Shown one piece after another: positions 50,368 to 59,478 of a stretch of 64,000 nt of DNA (positions within the stretch are counted from its first letter, which is position 1; every line of letters starts with the position of its first letter). Origin of the DNA: Ilumatobacter coccineus YM16-304 (GTDB lineage Bacteria; Actinomycetota; Acidimicrobiia; Acidimicrobiales; Ilumatobacteraceae); the NCBI RefSeq assembly GCF_000348785.1, contig NC_020520.1:3472001-3536000 (forward strand). The letters run 5' to 3'. The translations under genes were made by a program, and so were the position numbers. The notes beneath the pieces are model-generated. The model was not told the DNA's origin. It ran no database searches and saw only the letters and a program-made list of their open reading frames with translations.

Positions 50368-51030
50368 GTGACCGCGCCGAAGACAACCGGGAAACGCATC
50401 CGACTCACCGCCGACCGGGTGTTGTCGGCGGCGCTCGAACTCGCCGACACGATCGGCATCGACGATCTCACGATCCGCCGCCTCGCCGAGGCGCTCGACG
50501 TGAAGCCGATGACGATCTATCACCACGTGCCCAACAAGGAGGCGATCATCGATGGCATGGTCGACCTCGTCTTCGCCGAGATCGAGCTCCCCGACCCGTC
50601 GCTCGACTGGAAGCCCGCCATGCGAGCGCGATGCGTCTCGGCTCGCGAAGCGCTCGCCCGCCACCCGTGGGCGGCGCCCTACATGGAGTCGCGTACCAAC
50701 CCGGGGCCGGCGACGCTCGCCCACCACGACGCAGTACTCGGCTGCCTCCGGGGAGCGATGGGCCTCGACATGACCGCCCACGCCTACGCCTTGCTCGATG
50801 CGTTCGTGTACGGCTTCGCGCTCCAGGAGTCGACGCTGCCGGCGACCGGTGGAGAGGAGATGGCCGACCTCGCCGAGCTGGTGGTCGCCCCGTTCCCCGA
50901 GGGCACCTACCCGCATCTCGTCGAGTTCACCACCGGGCACGTGCTCCAACCCGGCTACGACTTCACCCAGGAGTTCGACTTCGGACTCGACCTCGTCCTC
51001 GACGGTCTCGAACGAGCCCTCGGTCGCTGA
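50368..51030 (+). CDS. TetR-family regulator (TetR_C_1 type)
   Basis: The protein (220 aa) has the N-terminal DNA-binding domain RVLSAALELADTIGIDDLTIRRLAEAL with KPMTIYHHVPNKEAI and the C-terminal domain of TetR proper type (ending LDLVLDGLERAL). GAGGAG precedes the GTG start. By position it may repress itself and pxpABC; the link to pxp is an inference from the shared intergenic dyad. Confidence 0.82.
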   Translation: MTAPKTTGKRIRLTADRVLSAALELADTIGIDDLTIRRLAEALDVKPMTIYHHVPNKEAIIDGMVDLVFAEIELPDPSLDWKPAMRARCVSAREALARHPWAAPYMESRTNPGPATLAHHDAVLGCLRGAMGLDMTAHAYALLDAFVYGFALQESTLPATGGEEMADLAELVVAPFPEGTYPHLVEFTTGHVLQPGYDFTQEFDFGLDLVLDGLERALGR

Positions 51031-51045
51031 CGACGATCGCGCGGC

Positions 51046-51531
51046 TCAGCTGCCGAGGTCGGCGAGGCGGGCTTCCATCTTGTCGATCGCCATCGCCCAA
51101 CCCTGACCGCCAGGCGAATCCGCCGGCACACCCCGGTGCGTCATGACCATGCGGGTCTGCGCGCCGAGCTCTTCGAGTTCGACCACGACGGACGTCTCCA
51201 TCGGCGTGCCCGACGGCATCCCCATCTGTTCGGCGGTCATCTCGTTCCCGTCGGCGTCGGCCATCGACTCGGTGTAGACCAGGCGGGTCTTCGGCTCGAT
51301 CTCGAGATACTCGCCCACGAAGAACATCCGCATCGCGCCGTTGGGCGTCTCGACCTCCATGCCGATGTGACGGCGACCGCCGACGCTGACGTCCATCTCG
51401 GCGGTCGGGATCGAGGCACCCATCGGGCCATACCAGTTCGCGAAGTGATCGGCCTCGGTCCACATCGCCCAGATCAGGTCGATGGGAGCATCGAAGGTTC
51501 GCTCGATTCGCACGTCGTTGGTGTCAGTCAT
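51046..51531 (-). CDS. SRPBCC/AHSA1-like protein
   Basis: This 161-residue helix-grip protein starts RIERTFDAPIDLIWAMWTEADHFANWYGP, the typical AHSA1 N-terminus, and ends with QGWAMAIDKMEARLADL. It overlaps the ArsR gene by 8 bases. Pairs of an ArsR repressor and an AHSA1-type protein are common in actinobacteria; the ligand is unknown. Confidence 0.83.
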   Translation of the reverse strand: MTDTNDVRIERTFDAPIDLIWAMWTEADHFANWYGPMGASIPTAEMDVSVGGRRHIGMEVETPNGAMRMFFVGEYLEIEPKTRLVYTESMADADGNEMTAEQMGMPSGTPMETSVVVELEELGAQTRMVMTHRGVPADSPGGQGWAMAIDKMEARLADLGS

Positions 51532-51907
51532 TGGTCGTACCGTCTTTCGGGTCGTGGGTGTGTTCGTTGGTCTGGAGTCGCTGGACGTAGGCGTCCATGC
51601 GATCGAATCGGTCGTCCCAGATGTGCCGGTACTGCTCGGCCCAGTCGGCGATGCCGGCCAGAGGCGTGGCGTCGATCGTGCATGGCCGAAACTGTGCGCG
51701 ACGTCCGCGGGTGACGAGGCCGGCGTGCTCCAACACCTTGATGTGTTTCGAGATCGCAGGGAGCGACAGATCGAAGGGCTCGGCGAGATCGTTGACACTG
51801 GCCTCCCCTTCGGCGAGGCGAGCGAGGATGGCCCGACGCGTCGAGTTCGCCAGTGCCGCGAACGTCTCGTCGAGACGATCTTCTTCCATCACTGCGCTCA
51901 TCGTCAT
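51524..51907 (-). CDS. ArsR-family regulator
   Basis: The 127-residue winged-helix repressor (FAALANSTRRAILARLAEGEASVNDLAEPFDLSLPAISKHIKVLEHAGLV) lacks metal-site Cys residues: its only Cys is in RPCTIDA. It belongs to the ArsR group coupled to SRPBCC genes and probably senses a small molecule. The start at 51907 is preceded by GAAGGG; ATGs at 51901 and 51889 are possible. The palindrome at 51971-51984 is the likely operator. Confidence 0.85.
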   Translation of the reverse strand: MTMSAVMEEDRLDETFAALANSTRRAILARLAEGEASVNDLAEPFDLSLPAISKHIKVLEHAGLVTRGRRAQFRPCTIDATPLAGIADWAEQYRHIWDDRFDRMDAYVQRLQTNEHTHDPKDGTTND

Positions 51908-51970
51908 CTCGAACCCTTCATGTCGACACCGTCACTCGCCAGCGTTCGTCCATCACATTGCTTTCCCTCA

Positions 51971-51984
51971 TGGTTAATTAACCA
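51971..51984. promoter_or_regulatory. Candidate ArsR operator
   Basis: TGGTTAATTAACCA is a perfect 14-bp palindrome in an AT-rich island 64 bases upstream of the ArsR start. An ArsR homodimer site over its own promoter is the best explanation. Confidence 0.6.
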
Positions 51985-52147
51985 GTTCGGAAAATAGTGG
52001 CGTTCGCTGCCGGTGTCAAGCGCGACGTGTTCGACCTCGTCCACGATCACGATCCGACTTCCGCGTCCGACGGTGGCAGACTCGGCTCATCGAGCAACCC
52101 ACCGCGCAACGGCACGTTCGCGCTCGACGAACAACAGGGATCAGCAC

Positions 52148-53581
52148 ATGAACGCTTCCAACTCGACGACCACCGACGGCACGGCGGCATCGGGCACACG
52201 CCCGTTCGACGCATCGGCCATCGTCCGACATGCTCGCTACGGGTTCGAACGCGGCCTCACCCGCTCGATGACCTGGCGACAAGAACAGCTCTCGGCGATG
52301 GCCGACATGCTGCGCGACAACTCCGACCGCTTCATCGAAGCCCTCGCCCACGACCTCCACAAGCCGGCGACCGAGGCATGGGTGACCGAGATCGGATTCA
52401 CCCTGTCCGACATCGAGCACCAGAAGAAGCATCTCGAGAAGTGGGCCAAACCGCGCAAGGTGAAGGTGCCGCTGGCGTTCCAGCCCGCCAGCGCGCGCAT
52501 CGTGCCCGAACCGAAGGGCGTCGTGTTGATCATCGCCCCGTGGAACTACCCGCTGCAGCTGCTGCTCTCGCCGATGGCTGCCGCCATCGCTGCCGGCAAC
52601 GCCATCGTCGCCAAGCCCTCGGAGCTGGCACCCGCGACGTCCGCCGTTCTGACCGAACTGTGCGCGAAGTACCTCGACACGTCGACCATCACCGTCGTGG
52701 AGGGCGCCGCCGACGAGTCGAGTGCGCTGCTCGAAGAACGCTTCGACCACATCTTCTTCACCGGCGGAACCCGCGTCGGCAAGATCGTGATGCGGGCCGC
52801 GGCCGAGCACCTCACCCCGGTCACCCTCGAACTCGGTGGCAAGAGTCCCGCCATCGTCGCCGCCGATGCCGATGTGGAGGTCACCGCCCGCCGCATCGCG
52901 TGGGGCAAGTTCGTCAACTCCGGTCAGACCTGCATCGCCCCCGACTACGTGCTCGTGGCCCGCCCGCTGCGCGACCGTCTCGTTGCGGCGATCGAGGCAT
53001 CGGTGACCGACTTCTACGGCGACGACCCACGCGCCAGCGACGACTACGGGCGCATCGTCAGCGACGGCCACTTCCAGCGCATCGCCGGCTTGATCGACGG
53101 CGACGGCAGCGGCATCGTCGCGTTCGGTGGAACCACCGACGCGTCCGAGCGATTCATCGCCCCGACCGTGCTCGTCGACCCCGACGTGAACTCCGACATC
53201 ATGAGCGAGGAGATCTTCGGACCGGTACTGCCCGTGATCGCCGTCGACACGATCGACGAAGCGATCGACTTCGTCAACGATCGAGAGAAGCCGCTCGCGC
53301 TCTACGTCTTCACCGACGACGAGGCGACGGCCGAGCGAACGGTCGCTCGCACCTCGTCGGGCGGCGTCAGCGTCAACAGCACGCTGCTCCACATCGGACC
53401 CCCCGAGCTGCCGTTCGGCGGCGTCGGCCCGAGCGGCATGGGCGCCTATCACGGCATCGCCGGCTTCGAGACGTTCAGTCACCTCAAGTCGGTGTTCGAC
53501 AAGCGCACCAAGCCCGACCTCAAGGTGATGTACCCGCCGTACTCCGGCCTCAAGGAACGCCTGCTCAAACTCGTCCAATGA
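52148..53581 (+). CDS. Aldehyde dehydrogenase (ALDH3-like)
   Basis: The 477-residue enzyme oxidises aldehydes with NAD(P). It has APWNYPLQLLLSP, FTGGTRVGK, the general base Glu in LELGGKSP, the catalytic Cys (about 261) in NSGQTCIAPDY, and EEIFGPVLP. The short N-terminus and the KSVFDKRTKPDLKVMYPPYS end place it near class 3 ALDHs for fatty or aromatic aldehydes. ATG 52148 follows AGGGATC. Confidence 0.88.
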   Translation: MNASNSTTTDGTAASGTRPFDASAIVRHARYGFERGLTRSMTWRQEQLSAMADMLRDNSDRFIEALAHDLHKPATEAWVTEIGFTLSDIEHQKKHLEKWAKPRKVKVPLAFQPASARIVPEPKGVVLIIAPWNYPLQLLLSPMAAAIAAGNAIVAKPSELAPATSAVLTELCAKYLDTSTITVVEGAADESSALLEERFDHIFFTGGTRVGKIVMRAAAEHLTPVTLELGGKSPAIVAADADVEVTARRIAWGKFVNSGQTCIAPDYVLVARPLRDRLVAAIEASVTDFYGDDPRASDDYGRIVSDGHFQRIAGLIDGDGSGIVAFGGTTDASERFIAPTVLVDPDVNSDIMSEEIFGPVLPVIAVDTIDEAIDFVNDREKPLALYVFTDDEATAERTVARTSSGGVSVNSTLLHIGPPELPFGGVGPSGMGAYHGIAGFETFSHLKSVFDKRTKPDLKVMYPPYSGLKERLLKLVQ

Positions 53582-53585
53582 CGCG

Positions 53586-53623
53586 GAACGGCCCGCGACC
53601 ACCGAGGTGATCGCGGGCCGTTC
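53586..53623. terminator. Strong bidirectional terminator
   Basis: GAACGGCCCGCGA and TCGCGGGCCGTTC form a perfect 13-bp stem. The 12-base loop can itself pair as CACC-GA-GGTG. It lies between the convergent stops of the aldehyde dehydrogenase and MMPL genes. Confidence 0.8.
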
Positions 53624-53654
53624 GCCGATGCGGTGCCCGCCGAGCGGGCGAGGT

Positions 53655-55913
53655 TCAGACGGAGACGAGCTCCTGCTCGGCGTCGGGCTCGTCGGCGATG
53701 TCGCCATCGTCGCGGGCGTGGTCCTGCGCTTCGAGCACCGCCATGAGCTGTTCGCCTTCGATGTCGACGTTCGGGATGATCCGAGCGAGCGCCTTCGGGA
53801 ACCACCAGGCGGCCTTGTCGAGCAGCGTCATCGCCGCCGGGACGATGATCATGCGCACCACGGTGGCATCGAGGAACACCGCCACCGAGAGCCCGACACC
53901 GAACATCTTGATGATCGGGTCGTCGCCCAGGACGAAGGCAGCGAACACGCTGATCATGATCATCGCCGCAGCGGTGATGACTCGGGCTGAACTCGTCAGC
54001 CCGGAGACGACGCTCTCGACCGGCTCGCCGTCGCCCCGTTGCAGCGACTTCGAGTACTCCTCCTTGATGCGGCTCATGATGAAGACCTCGTAGTCCATCG
54101 ACAGACCGAAGAGGATCGCGAAGAGGAAGATCGGCATGAAGCTGATGATCGGCACGGTGGTCTCGAGGCCGATCACGTCCTTGAGCCAACCCCACTGGAA
54201 CACGGCGACGACCACGCCGAAGCTCGACACGATGCTGAGCAGGATCGCCAGCGACGCCTTGAGCGGCACCAGGATCGAGCGGAAGGCCACCATGAGCAAC
54301 AGGAACGTGAGGCCGAGCACGACGACCATGAACACGGGCAGTGCGCTCATCAGCTTCTCGCTGACGTCGATGTTCGATGCGGTGACGCCGGTGAGCGAGA
54401 TGCTCGTGTCGGTCGCGTCCTCGATGGTCGGGAACACGTCGGACCGCAGGTGGTGGACGAGATCGTCGGTGGCGGCCTCGGCCGGTCCGGACGTCGGGAT
54501 CGCCGACAGCACGGCGGTGTCGCCGGCTTCGTTGAAGTTGGCCGGGGTGACCGCGACGATGCCGGGATCGGCGGCGATCGCCTCGCTGTACTGGGCGACG
54601 ACGCTCGCCGGATCGTCCGACCCGGCGGCGTCGACCACGACGGTGAGCGGGCCGTTGAAACCGTCGCCGAAGCCTTCACCGAGCAGGTCGTAGGCACGCC
54701 GCTCGGTGTTCTCGATCGGTGCGGTACCCGCGTCGGTCATGCCGAGACGCATGTCGAGCATCGGAATGGCGAGAGCGCCCATGAGCGCCAGTCCACCGAC
54801 GAGCGCCACGACCGGGCGCTTGGTGACGGCGACGGCCCACTTGTGACCCATCGTCTCCTTGTCGACCTCGCTGGTCCGGGTCTTGGTGAACGGAGCCTTC
54901 CAACGGTCGATGTTGGTGCCGATCATGCCGAGCAACGCCGGCAACAGGGTGACCGCGATCAGCACGGCGATGAGCACGGTGAAGGCCGTCGCCAGTCCCA
55001 TGGCGGTGAGGAACGGGATACCGACGAGGGCGAGGCCCGAGATGGCGATGACCACGGTGCCACCGGCGAACACGACGGCCGAGCCGGCGGTCGCGTTGGC
55101 TCGAGCCACGGACTCTTCGACGTCCATGCCCTCGGCCAGGTTCGACCGGTGGCGGGTGACGATGAACAGCGCGTAGTCGATACCCACGGCGAGCCCGATC
55201 ATCGTCGCGAGCGTCGGAGCGGTCGACGAGAGGTCGATGAACGCAGAGGCGAGCGTGATGCTCGACAAGCCGATGGCGAGCCCCAGCACCGCGGTGAACA
55301 GGGGAAGGCCCATGGCGATCACGGAGCCGAAGGCGAAGAGCAAGACCACGACTGCCACGCCCATGCCGATCAGTTCGGACGTCGGCGGGTGCTGTTCGGG
55401 GTTGCCCGTGATGACCTCGCCGCCGAACTCGACCTGCACACCGGAGGCCTGAGCGATGGCGCCGGTCTCTTCGAGCAGTTCCTTGCCCTCGATGCCGACG
55501 TCAGCGGTCTCGAGGCCGTAGCGGACGTCGGCGTAGCCGATCGAGCCCGGATTGTCGCCGGTCTGGCTGATCGTGCCGGTGTCGAACGGGTTCGACACCA
55601 TGATCACGCCATCGAGTTCGGCGACCTCGGCGAGCGTCGCGTTGACCGCGTCGGCCGAGTCGATGAGCGGCGATCCGTCGTCGGTGGCGAACACGATCTG
55701 TGCCGACGTGCCCGACTGTGCGGGGAACCGATCGTCGAGGAGATCGAACGCGTCCTGCGACTCGGTACCGGGGATCGTGAACGCATCGCTGGTCTCGGTG
55801 TTGGCGACCTGCGACGCGACGGCGATCGCCAGGAACAGACCGACCCACGTAGCGAGCATCGCTCGGCGATGCCGGACGGCGAACCGTCCGAGCTTGTAGA
55901 AGAAGGTGGACAT
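53655..55913 (-). CDS. MMPL-family RND transporter
   Basis: The 752-residue protein exports a lipid or drug using the proton gradient. It has twelve expected membrane segments in two halves and two periplasmic domains (about residues 40-190 and 395-525). Proton-relay motifs are GLAVGIDYALFIV and LFGLSMDYEVFIMSRIKEEY. GAGGAG precedes ATG 55913. It is divergent from a two-component system, whose regulator probably controls it. Confidence 0.9.
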   Translation of the reverse strand: MSTFFYKLGRFAVRHRRAMLATWVGLFLAIAVASQVANTETSDAFTIPGTESQDAFDLLDDRFPAQSGTSAQIVFATDDGSPLIDSADAVNATLAEVAELDGVIMVSNPFDTGTISQTGDNPGSIGYADVRYGLETADVGIEGKELLEETGAIAQASGVQVEFGGEVITGNPEQHPPTSELIGMGVAVVVLLFAFGSVIAMGLPLFTAVLGLAIGLSSITLASAFIDLSSTAPTLATMIGLAVGIDYALFIVTRHRSNLAEGMDVEESVARANATAGSAVVFAGGTVVIAISGLALVGIPFLTAMGLATAFTVLIAVLIAVTLLPALLGMIGTNIDRWKAPFTKTRTSEVDKETMGHKWAVAVTKRPVVALVGGLALMGALAIPMLDMRLGMTDAGTAPIENTERRAYDLLGEGFGDGFNGPLTVVVDAAGSDDPASVVAQYSEAIAADPGIVAVTPANFNEAGDTAVLSAIPTSGPAEAATDDLVHHLRSDVFPTIEDATDTSISLTGVTASNIDVSEKLMSALPVFMVVVLGLTFLLLMVAFRSILVPLKASLAILLSIVSSFGVVVAVFQWGWLKDVIGLETTVPIISFMPIFLFAILFGLSMDYEVFIMSRIKEEYSKSLQRGDGEPVESVVSGLTSSARVITAAAMIMISVFAAFVLGDDPIIKMFGVGLSVAVFLDATVVRMIIVPAAMTLLDKAAWWFPKALARIIPNVDIEGEQLMAVLEAQDHARDDGDIADEPDAEQELVSV

Positions 55914-56009
55914 CAGTGGACTCCTCGGGGATGCTCGGGGGGGCGAGCGAGTGGGGTGACGCCCGGGCGGCGGCACGGGCAGACTCCAGTCAGCCGTCTC
56001 AACCTCAAC

Positions 56010-56088
56010 GTTTGCTGAGAAGCAGCCCGGAATCAGCCAAGAATCGCCCGACGCCCGTGTCCGGCATCGTTCTCAGCAAACTCTCAGC
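56010..56088. promoter_or_regulatory. Repeats in the MMPL/two-component divergent promoter
   Basis: GTTTGCTGAGAA (56010-56021) and TTCTCAGCAAAC (56070-56081) are perfect 12-bp inverted repeats 48 bases apart. Next to the right arm, TCTCAGC is repeated directly at 56071 and 56082, an 11-base step typical of OmpR-family binding sites. The pattern suggests that the response regulator at 56110 controls both directions. Confidence 0.55.
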
Positions 56089-56109
56089 TTCGTGTGATTG
56101 GATGCACCC

Positions 56110-56811
56110 ATGCCGGAGACCTCCGACCCGAAGCGCCGCGTGCTCGTCGTCGACGACGAGGAGTACATCACCGACCTGCTGTCGACGTCGCTGCGGTTCC
56201 AGGGATTCGAGGTCGAAACCGCCGGCGCCGGCTTCGACGCGCTGACGAGCGTCGCCTCGTTCGACCCCGACCTCGTGCTGATGGACGTGATGATGCCCGA
56301 CATCGACGGGTTCGAAGTGTGTCGCCGCATGCGCGCCGACGGCGACCTGCGTCCGGTCATCTTCCTCACCGCGCGCGACACGAAAGACGACATGCTCTCG
56401 GGGTTCACCAAGGGCGGCGACGACTACATCACCAAGCCGTTCAGCCTCGAAGAGGTGGTCGCTCGCATCAACGCCGTGTTGCGCCGGACCGGCGGAGCCG
56501 ATGCGACGGCCACGACCCACTCGTACGCCGACCTCGTCATGGACGACGACGCGCACCGAGCGACCCGATCGGGTGAACCGATCGAGCTCTCCCCCACGGA
56601 GTGGAAGCTCCTCCGCTACCTCCTCATGAACGCCGAGCGTGTGCTCTCGAAGACGCAGATCCTCGATCACGTGTGGCAGTACGACTTCGGCGGCGACGCC
56701 AGCTCGGTCGAGACCTACATCAGCTACCTCCGCAAGAAGGTCGATCACGTCGAGCCGAAGCTCATCCAGACCGTTCGCGGCGTCGGCTACACGATTCGCA
56801 TCGACGGCTGA
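56110..56811 (+). CDS. OmpR-family response regulator
   Basis: The 233-residue regulator has a receiver domain with acidic pair DD (15-16), phospho-acceptor Asp59 in LVLMDVMMPD, Thr in VIFLTARD and Lys in DDYITKPF, and a winged-helix DNA-binding domain from about residue 135 (LSPTEWKLLRYLLMN, VRGVGYTIR). It is two bases ahead of the kinase gene. An in-frame TTG at 56098 could add four residues. It resembles the MprA/TrcR-like regulators of actinobacteria. Confidence 0.9.
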   Translation: MPETSDPKRRVLVVDDEEYITDLLSTSLRFQGFEVETAGAGFDALTSVASFDPDLVLMDVMMPDIDGFEVCRRMRADGDLRPVIFLTARDTKDDMLSGFTKGGDDYITKPFSLEEVVARINAVLRRTGGADATATTHSYADLVMDDDAHRATRSGEPIELSPTEWKLLRYLLMNAERVLSKTQILDHVWQYDFGGDASSVETYISYLRKKVDHVEPKLIQTVRGVGYTIRIDG

Positions 56812-56813
56812 CC

Positions 56814-58226
56814 ATGACTCGTCGGCGTGCTCTCGCGCTCATTTTCGGAGCGCTCGCGATCGTGTTCGTGATCGGGTCGATCGTCACGATCACCGGCACC
56901 CGCGACCAACTGATCGACGGCATCGACGACGACCTCCACAGCGAGCTCGACCTGGCCCTCCAGTTCTACGACTCGTTCAGTCGCGAGTTCCTCGACGAGA
57001 TCGTCATCACACAGAACGCGCTCACGACCATCATCATCGACGACCTCGGGCAGGTCGAGTTCGAGAGCCTGGCGGGGCCGGTGCGCGACCCGCTGCCGCG
57101 GCCCGACCTCCCGTCGAGCCGGATCATCGATCGCGTCGGGCAGACCTTCACCGTCGACGGCACCGACGGCGGCCCCGACTTTCGTGTGACCGTCGGACAG
57201 CTCGACGACGGGCGGTACCTGGCGCTCGGTGCACCGCTCGACGACGTGCGCACGACGCTGCGCGCATTGGCGCGCACGCTCCTCATCACACTGTTCGCGA
57301 TGATGGCCGTGCTCGGCGCGATCTTCTGGATGTTGCTGCGCGCGACCCTTCGGCCCTACAACGATCTGGTCGACACCGCCGAAGGCATCGCTGCCGGCGA
57401 CATGGACCGGCGTGCGGAGCGCACGACGTCGAACGTCGAGATCACCCGCCTGACGCGATCGCTCAACACGATGCTCGACCGCCTGCAGGTGTCGTTGGAA
57501 GAACGCCAGGCTGCGGAGCAGCGCGTCAAGCAGTTCGCCGCCGACGCGTCGCACGAACTGCGTACGCCGATCACCACGATCGCCGGCTACTCCGAGCTCT
57601 ACCTGAGTGGTGCCGCGACCGACGACGAGTCGGTCACCAAGCAGATGACCCGGATCAACAGCGAGGCGGGCAGGATGGGTCGTCTCGTCCAGGCGCTCCT
57701 CACCCTCACCCGACTCGACCACGACGAAGGCCCCGAGCTGCAGCGAGTCGACGTCCGCACCGCGGTGTCCACCGCCGTCGCCGACCACCACGCAGCCGAT
57801 CCCGACATGGTGTTGGCCGGCCCGGACGACGGCCCCGGCGGTGACCGTCTCGAGGTGCTCGCCGACCCCGACGCGATCCAGCAGCTGATGGCGAACCTGC
57901 TCGGCAACGCCGCGCGCCACGCCCCCGGCGCCGCCGTCACGGTCGATGTGGCCGCTGACGACGATCGGACCGACGTGGTCGTGATCACCGTGAGCGACGA
58001 CGGTCCGGGCATGGCGCCCGAGGTGGTCGACAAGATCTTCGATCGCTTCTATCGCGCCGACACCACCCGGTCGTCGAGTTCCGACAGTTTCGGGCTCGGG
58101 CTCCCGATCGTCGCCGGCATCGCCGAGTCGATCGGCGGCTCCATCGACGTCGTGAGCGAACCCGGGCAGGGCAGCACGTTCACCGTCCGACTCCCGCTCG
58201 CCACACCGCCCGCAAGCGCCGGCTGA
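56814..58226 (+). CDS. Sensor histidine kinase
   Basis: The 470-residue kinase has a membrane helix at about residues 5-27, an extracytoplasmic sensor of about 125 residues, a second helix at about 155-178, a HAMP domain (LRPYNDLVDTAEGIAAGDM), and the phosphorylated His247 in ADASHELRTPI. The ATPase has the N box LMANLLGNAARHA, G1 VSDDGPGM and G2 FGLGLPI. It pairs with the regulator just upstream. The neighbouring MMPL gene suggests envelope or lipid stress as its cue. Confidence 0.9.
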   Translation: MTRRRALALIFGALAIVFVIGSIVTITGTRDQLIDGIDDDLHSELDLALQFYDSFSREFLDEIVITQNALTTIIIDDLGQVEFESLAGPVRDPLPRPDLPSSRIIDRVGQTFTVDGTDGGPDFRVTVGQLDDGRYLALGAPLDDVRTTLRALARTLLITLFAMMAVLGAIFWMLLRATLRPYNDLVDTAEGIAAGDMDRRAERTTSNVEITRLTRSLNTMLDRLQVSLEERQAAEQRVKQFAADASHELRTPITTIAGYSELYLSGAATDDESVTKQMTRINSEAGRMGRLVQALLTLTRLDHDEGPELQRVDVRTAVSTAVADHHAADPDMVLAGPDDGPGGDRLEVLADPDAIQQLMANLLGNAARHAPGAAVTVDVAADDDRTDVVVITVSDDGPGMAPEVVDKIFDRFYRADTTRSSSSDSFGLGLPIVAGIAESIGGSIDVVSEPGQGSTFTVRLPLATPPASAG

Positions 58227-58251
58227 GCCCCTCCCTGGGCGGAAGGGCCGG

Positions 58252-59463
58252 TCAGCCGACCGCCGACGCCGAAAGGCTCGGACGTTCGACGTCGGTGCCC
58301 GGCCGGAGTGCCGGTTGGAACATCTCGGCGAGCACGAGGCTCGCCGCACCCTGCGCCCATGCCTCGTCGTCCCACGGCTCGACCACGACCTCGAGGCCAT
58401 CGCTCAGACCGCTGAACACGTGGTGGCGAAGCGACTCGTGAAGCGTGTCGAGCATGAGGTCGGACGCATGCGATCCCTCGCCCGACAAGACGATCAGTTG
58501 CGGATTGAGGGTGTTGACGAGGTTGGCGATGGCACGGCCGAGATGAGCAGCCGCATCGGTGAAGACGCGTCGCATCGCGTCGTCACCGCCGCGCGCGAGA
58601 TCGGCGGCTTCCTCCGTGGTGGTGGGTCGCCCGGCGATCGCCGACACAGCTCGCTCGATGGCCGGGTCGGCGACCAGCGCTTCGAGACAGCCCTCGGCCC
58701 CACAGGCGCATGGTGTGGCATCGCCGTGGACCTTGACATGTCCGAACTCGCCGGCGCCGCCGAACGCACCGCGATAGAGACGACCGTCGAGTATCAGCCC
58801 CAGACCGATGCCTCGGCCGAGACTGACGACGAGCAGGTTCGGGATGTCTTTCCCGATACCGAACCAGTGCTCGTTGACGGCGAGCGCGTTGACGTCGTTC
58901 TCGATGATCGTCGGGAGACCCGTTCGCTGGTACAGCATGTCGCCGAACGGAGCGTCGCGCCAGTGCGCGTACGTGCCGTGATGCACGATGCCGTTGGCGC
59001 TGTCGACCACACCGGCGGTGCCGACGCCGAGGCCGTAGACACGCTCGCCTTCCACACGGCTTCGCAGGTCGGCGGTGACCTTGGCGATCAACGCGACCAC
59101 CTGATCGAGTGAGGTCCCCTGCAGTTTGCGGTGGCGGCGGTGGATGACGGTGGCGGCGAGGTCGGTCAACACCGCGATGACGGCGTTCTCGGTGACCTTG
59201 ACACCGATGACGTAGCCCGCCGACGCGTTGAGCGCGAGCATCACGGGGCGGCGCCCACCCGCCGACTGGCCGGTCGAGTGCTCGTACAGGAAGTCTCGCT
59301 CGATGAGGTCGGCGGTGATGCCCGACACCGTCGGTGCGCTCAGCCCCGTGTCGGCGGCGATCTCGGAACGTGATCGGAAACCGTGTGTGCGAACCGCATC
59401 GAGAACGATCGCCTCGTTGATCTCACGGATCAGATGCTTGCTGCCCGCCTTCACACTCTGCAT
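58252..59463 (-). CDS. ROK-family transcriptional regulator
   Basis: This 403-residue regulator has an N-terminal helix-turn-helix (RSEIAADTGLSAPTVSGITADLI) and a sugar-kinase-like ROK domain with GLGVGTAGVVDS, ENDVNALAVNEHW and the zinc motif CACGAEGCLEAL. It probably represses the minus-strand glucosidase and sugar-uptake genes upstream and is released by a sugar. The gene lies 15 bases after the GH31 stop and is the last in the operon. Confidence 0.87.
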   Translation of the reverse strand: MQSVKAGSKHLIREINEAIVLDAVRTHGFRSRSEIAADTGLSAPTVSGITADLIERDFLYEHSTGQSAGGRRPVMLALNASAGYVIGVKVTENAVIAVLTDLAATVIHRRHRKLQGTSLDQVVALIAKVTADLRSRVEGERVYGLGVGTAGVVDSANGIVHHGTYAHWRDAPFGDMLYQRTGLPTIIENDVNALAVNEHWFGIGKDIPNLLVVSLGRGIGLGLILDGRLYRGAFGGAGEFGHVKVHGDATPCACGAEGCLEALVADPAIERAVSAIAGRPTTTEEAADLARGGDDAMRRVFTDAAAHLGRAIANLVNTLNPQLIVLSGEGSHASDLMLDTLHESLRHHVFSGLSDGLEVVVEPWDDEAWAQGAASLVLAEMFQPALRPGTDVERPSLSASAVG

Positions 59464-59478
59464 AGCGCTCCCACGACT

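Noticed and set aside
54039-56018. A 659-codon open frame opposite the MMPL gene
   Set aside because: It is His/Arg/Glu-rich low-complexity sequence with no hydrophobic or catalytic pattern, while the opposite strand has clear membrane segments and proton-relay motifs.
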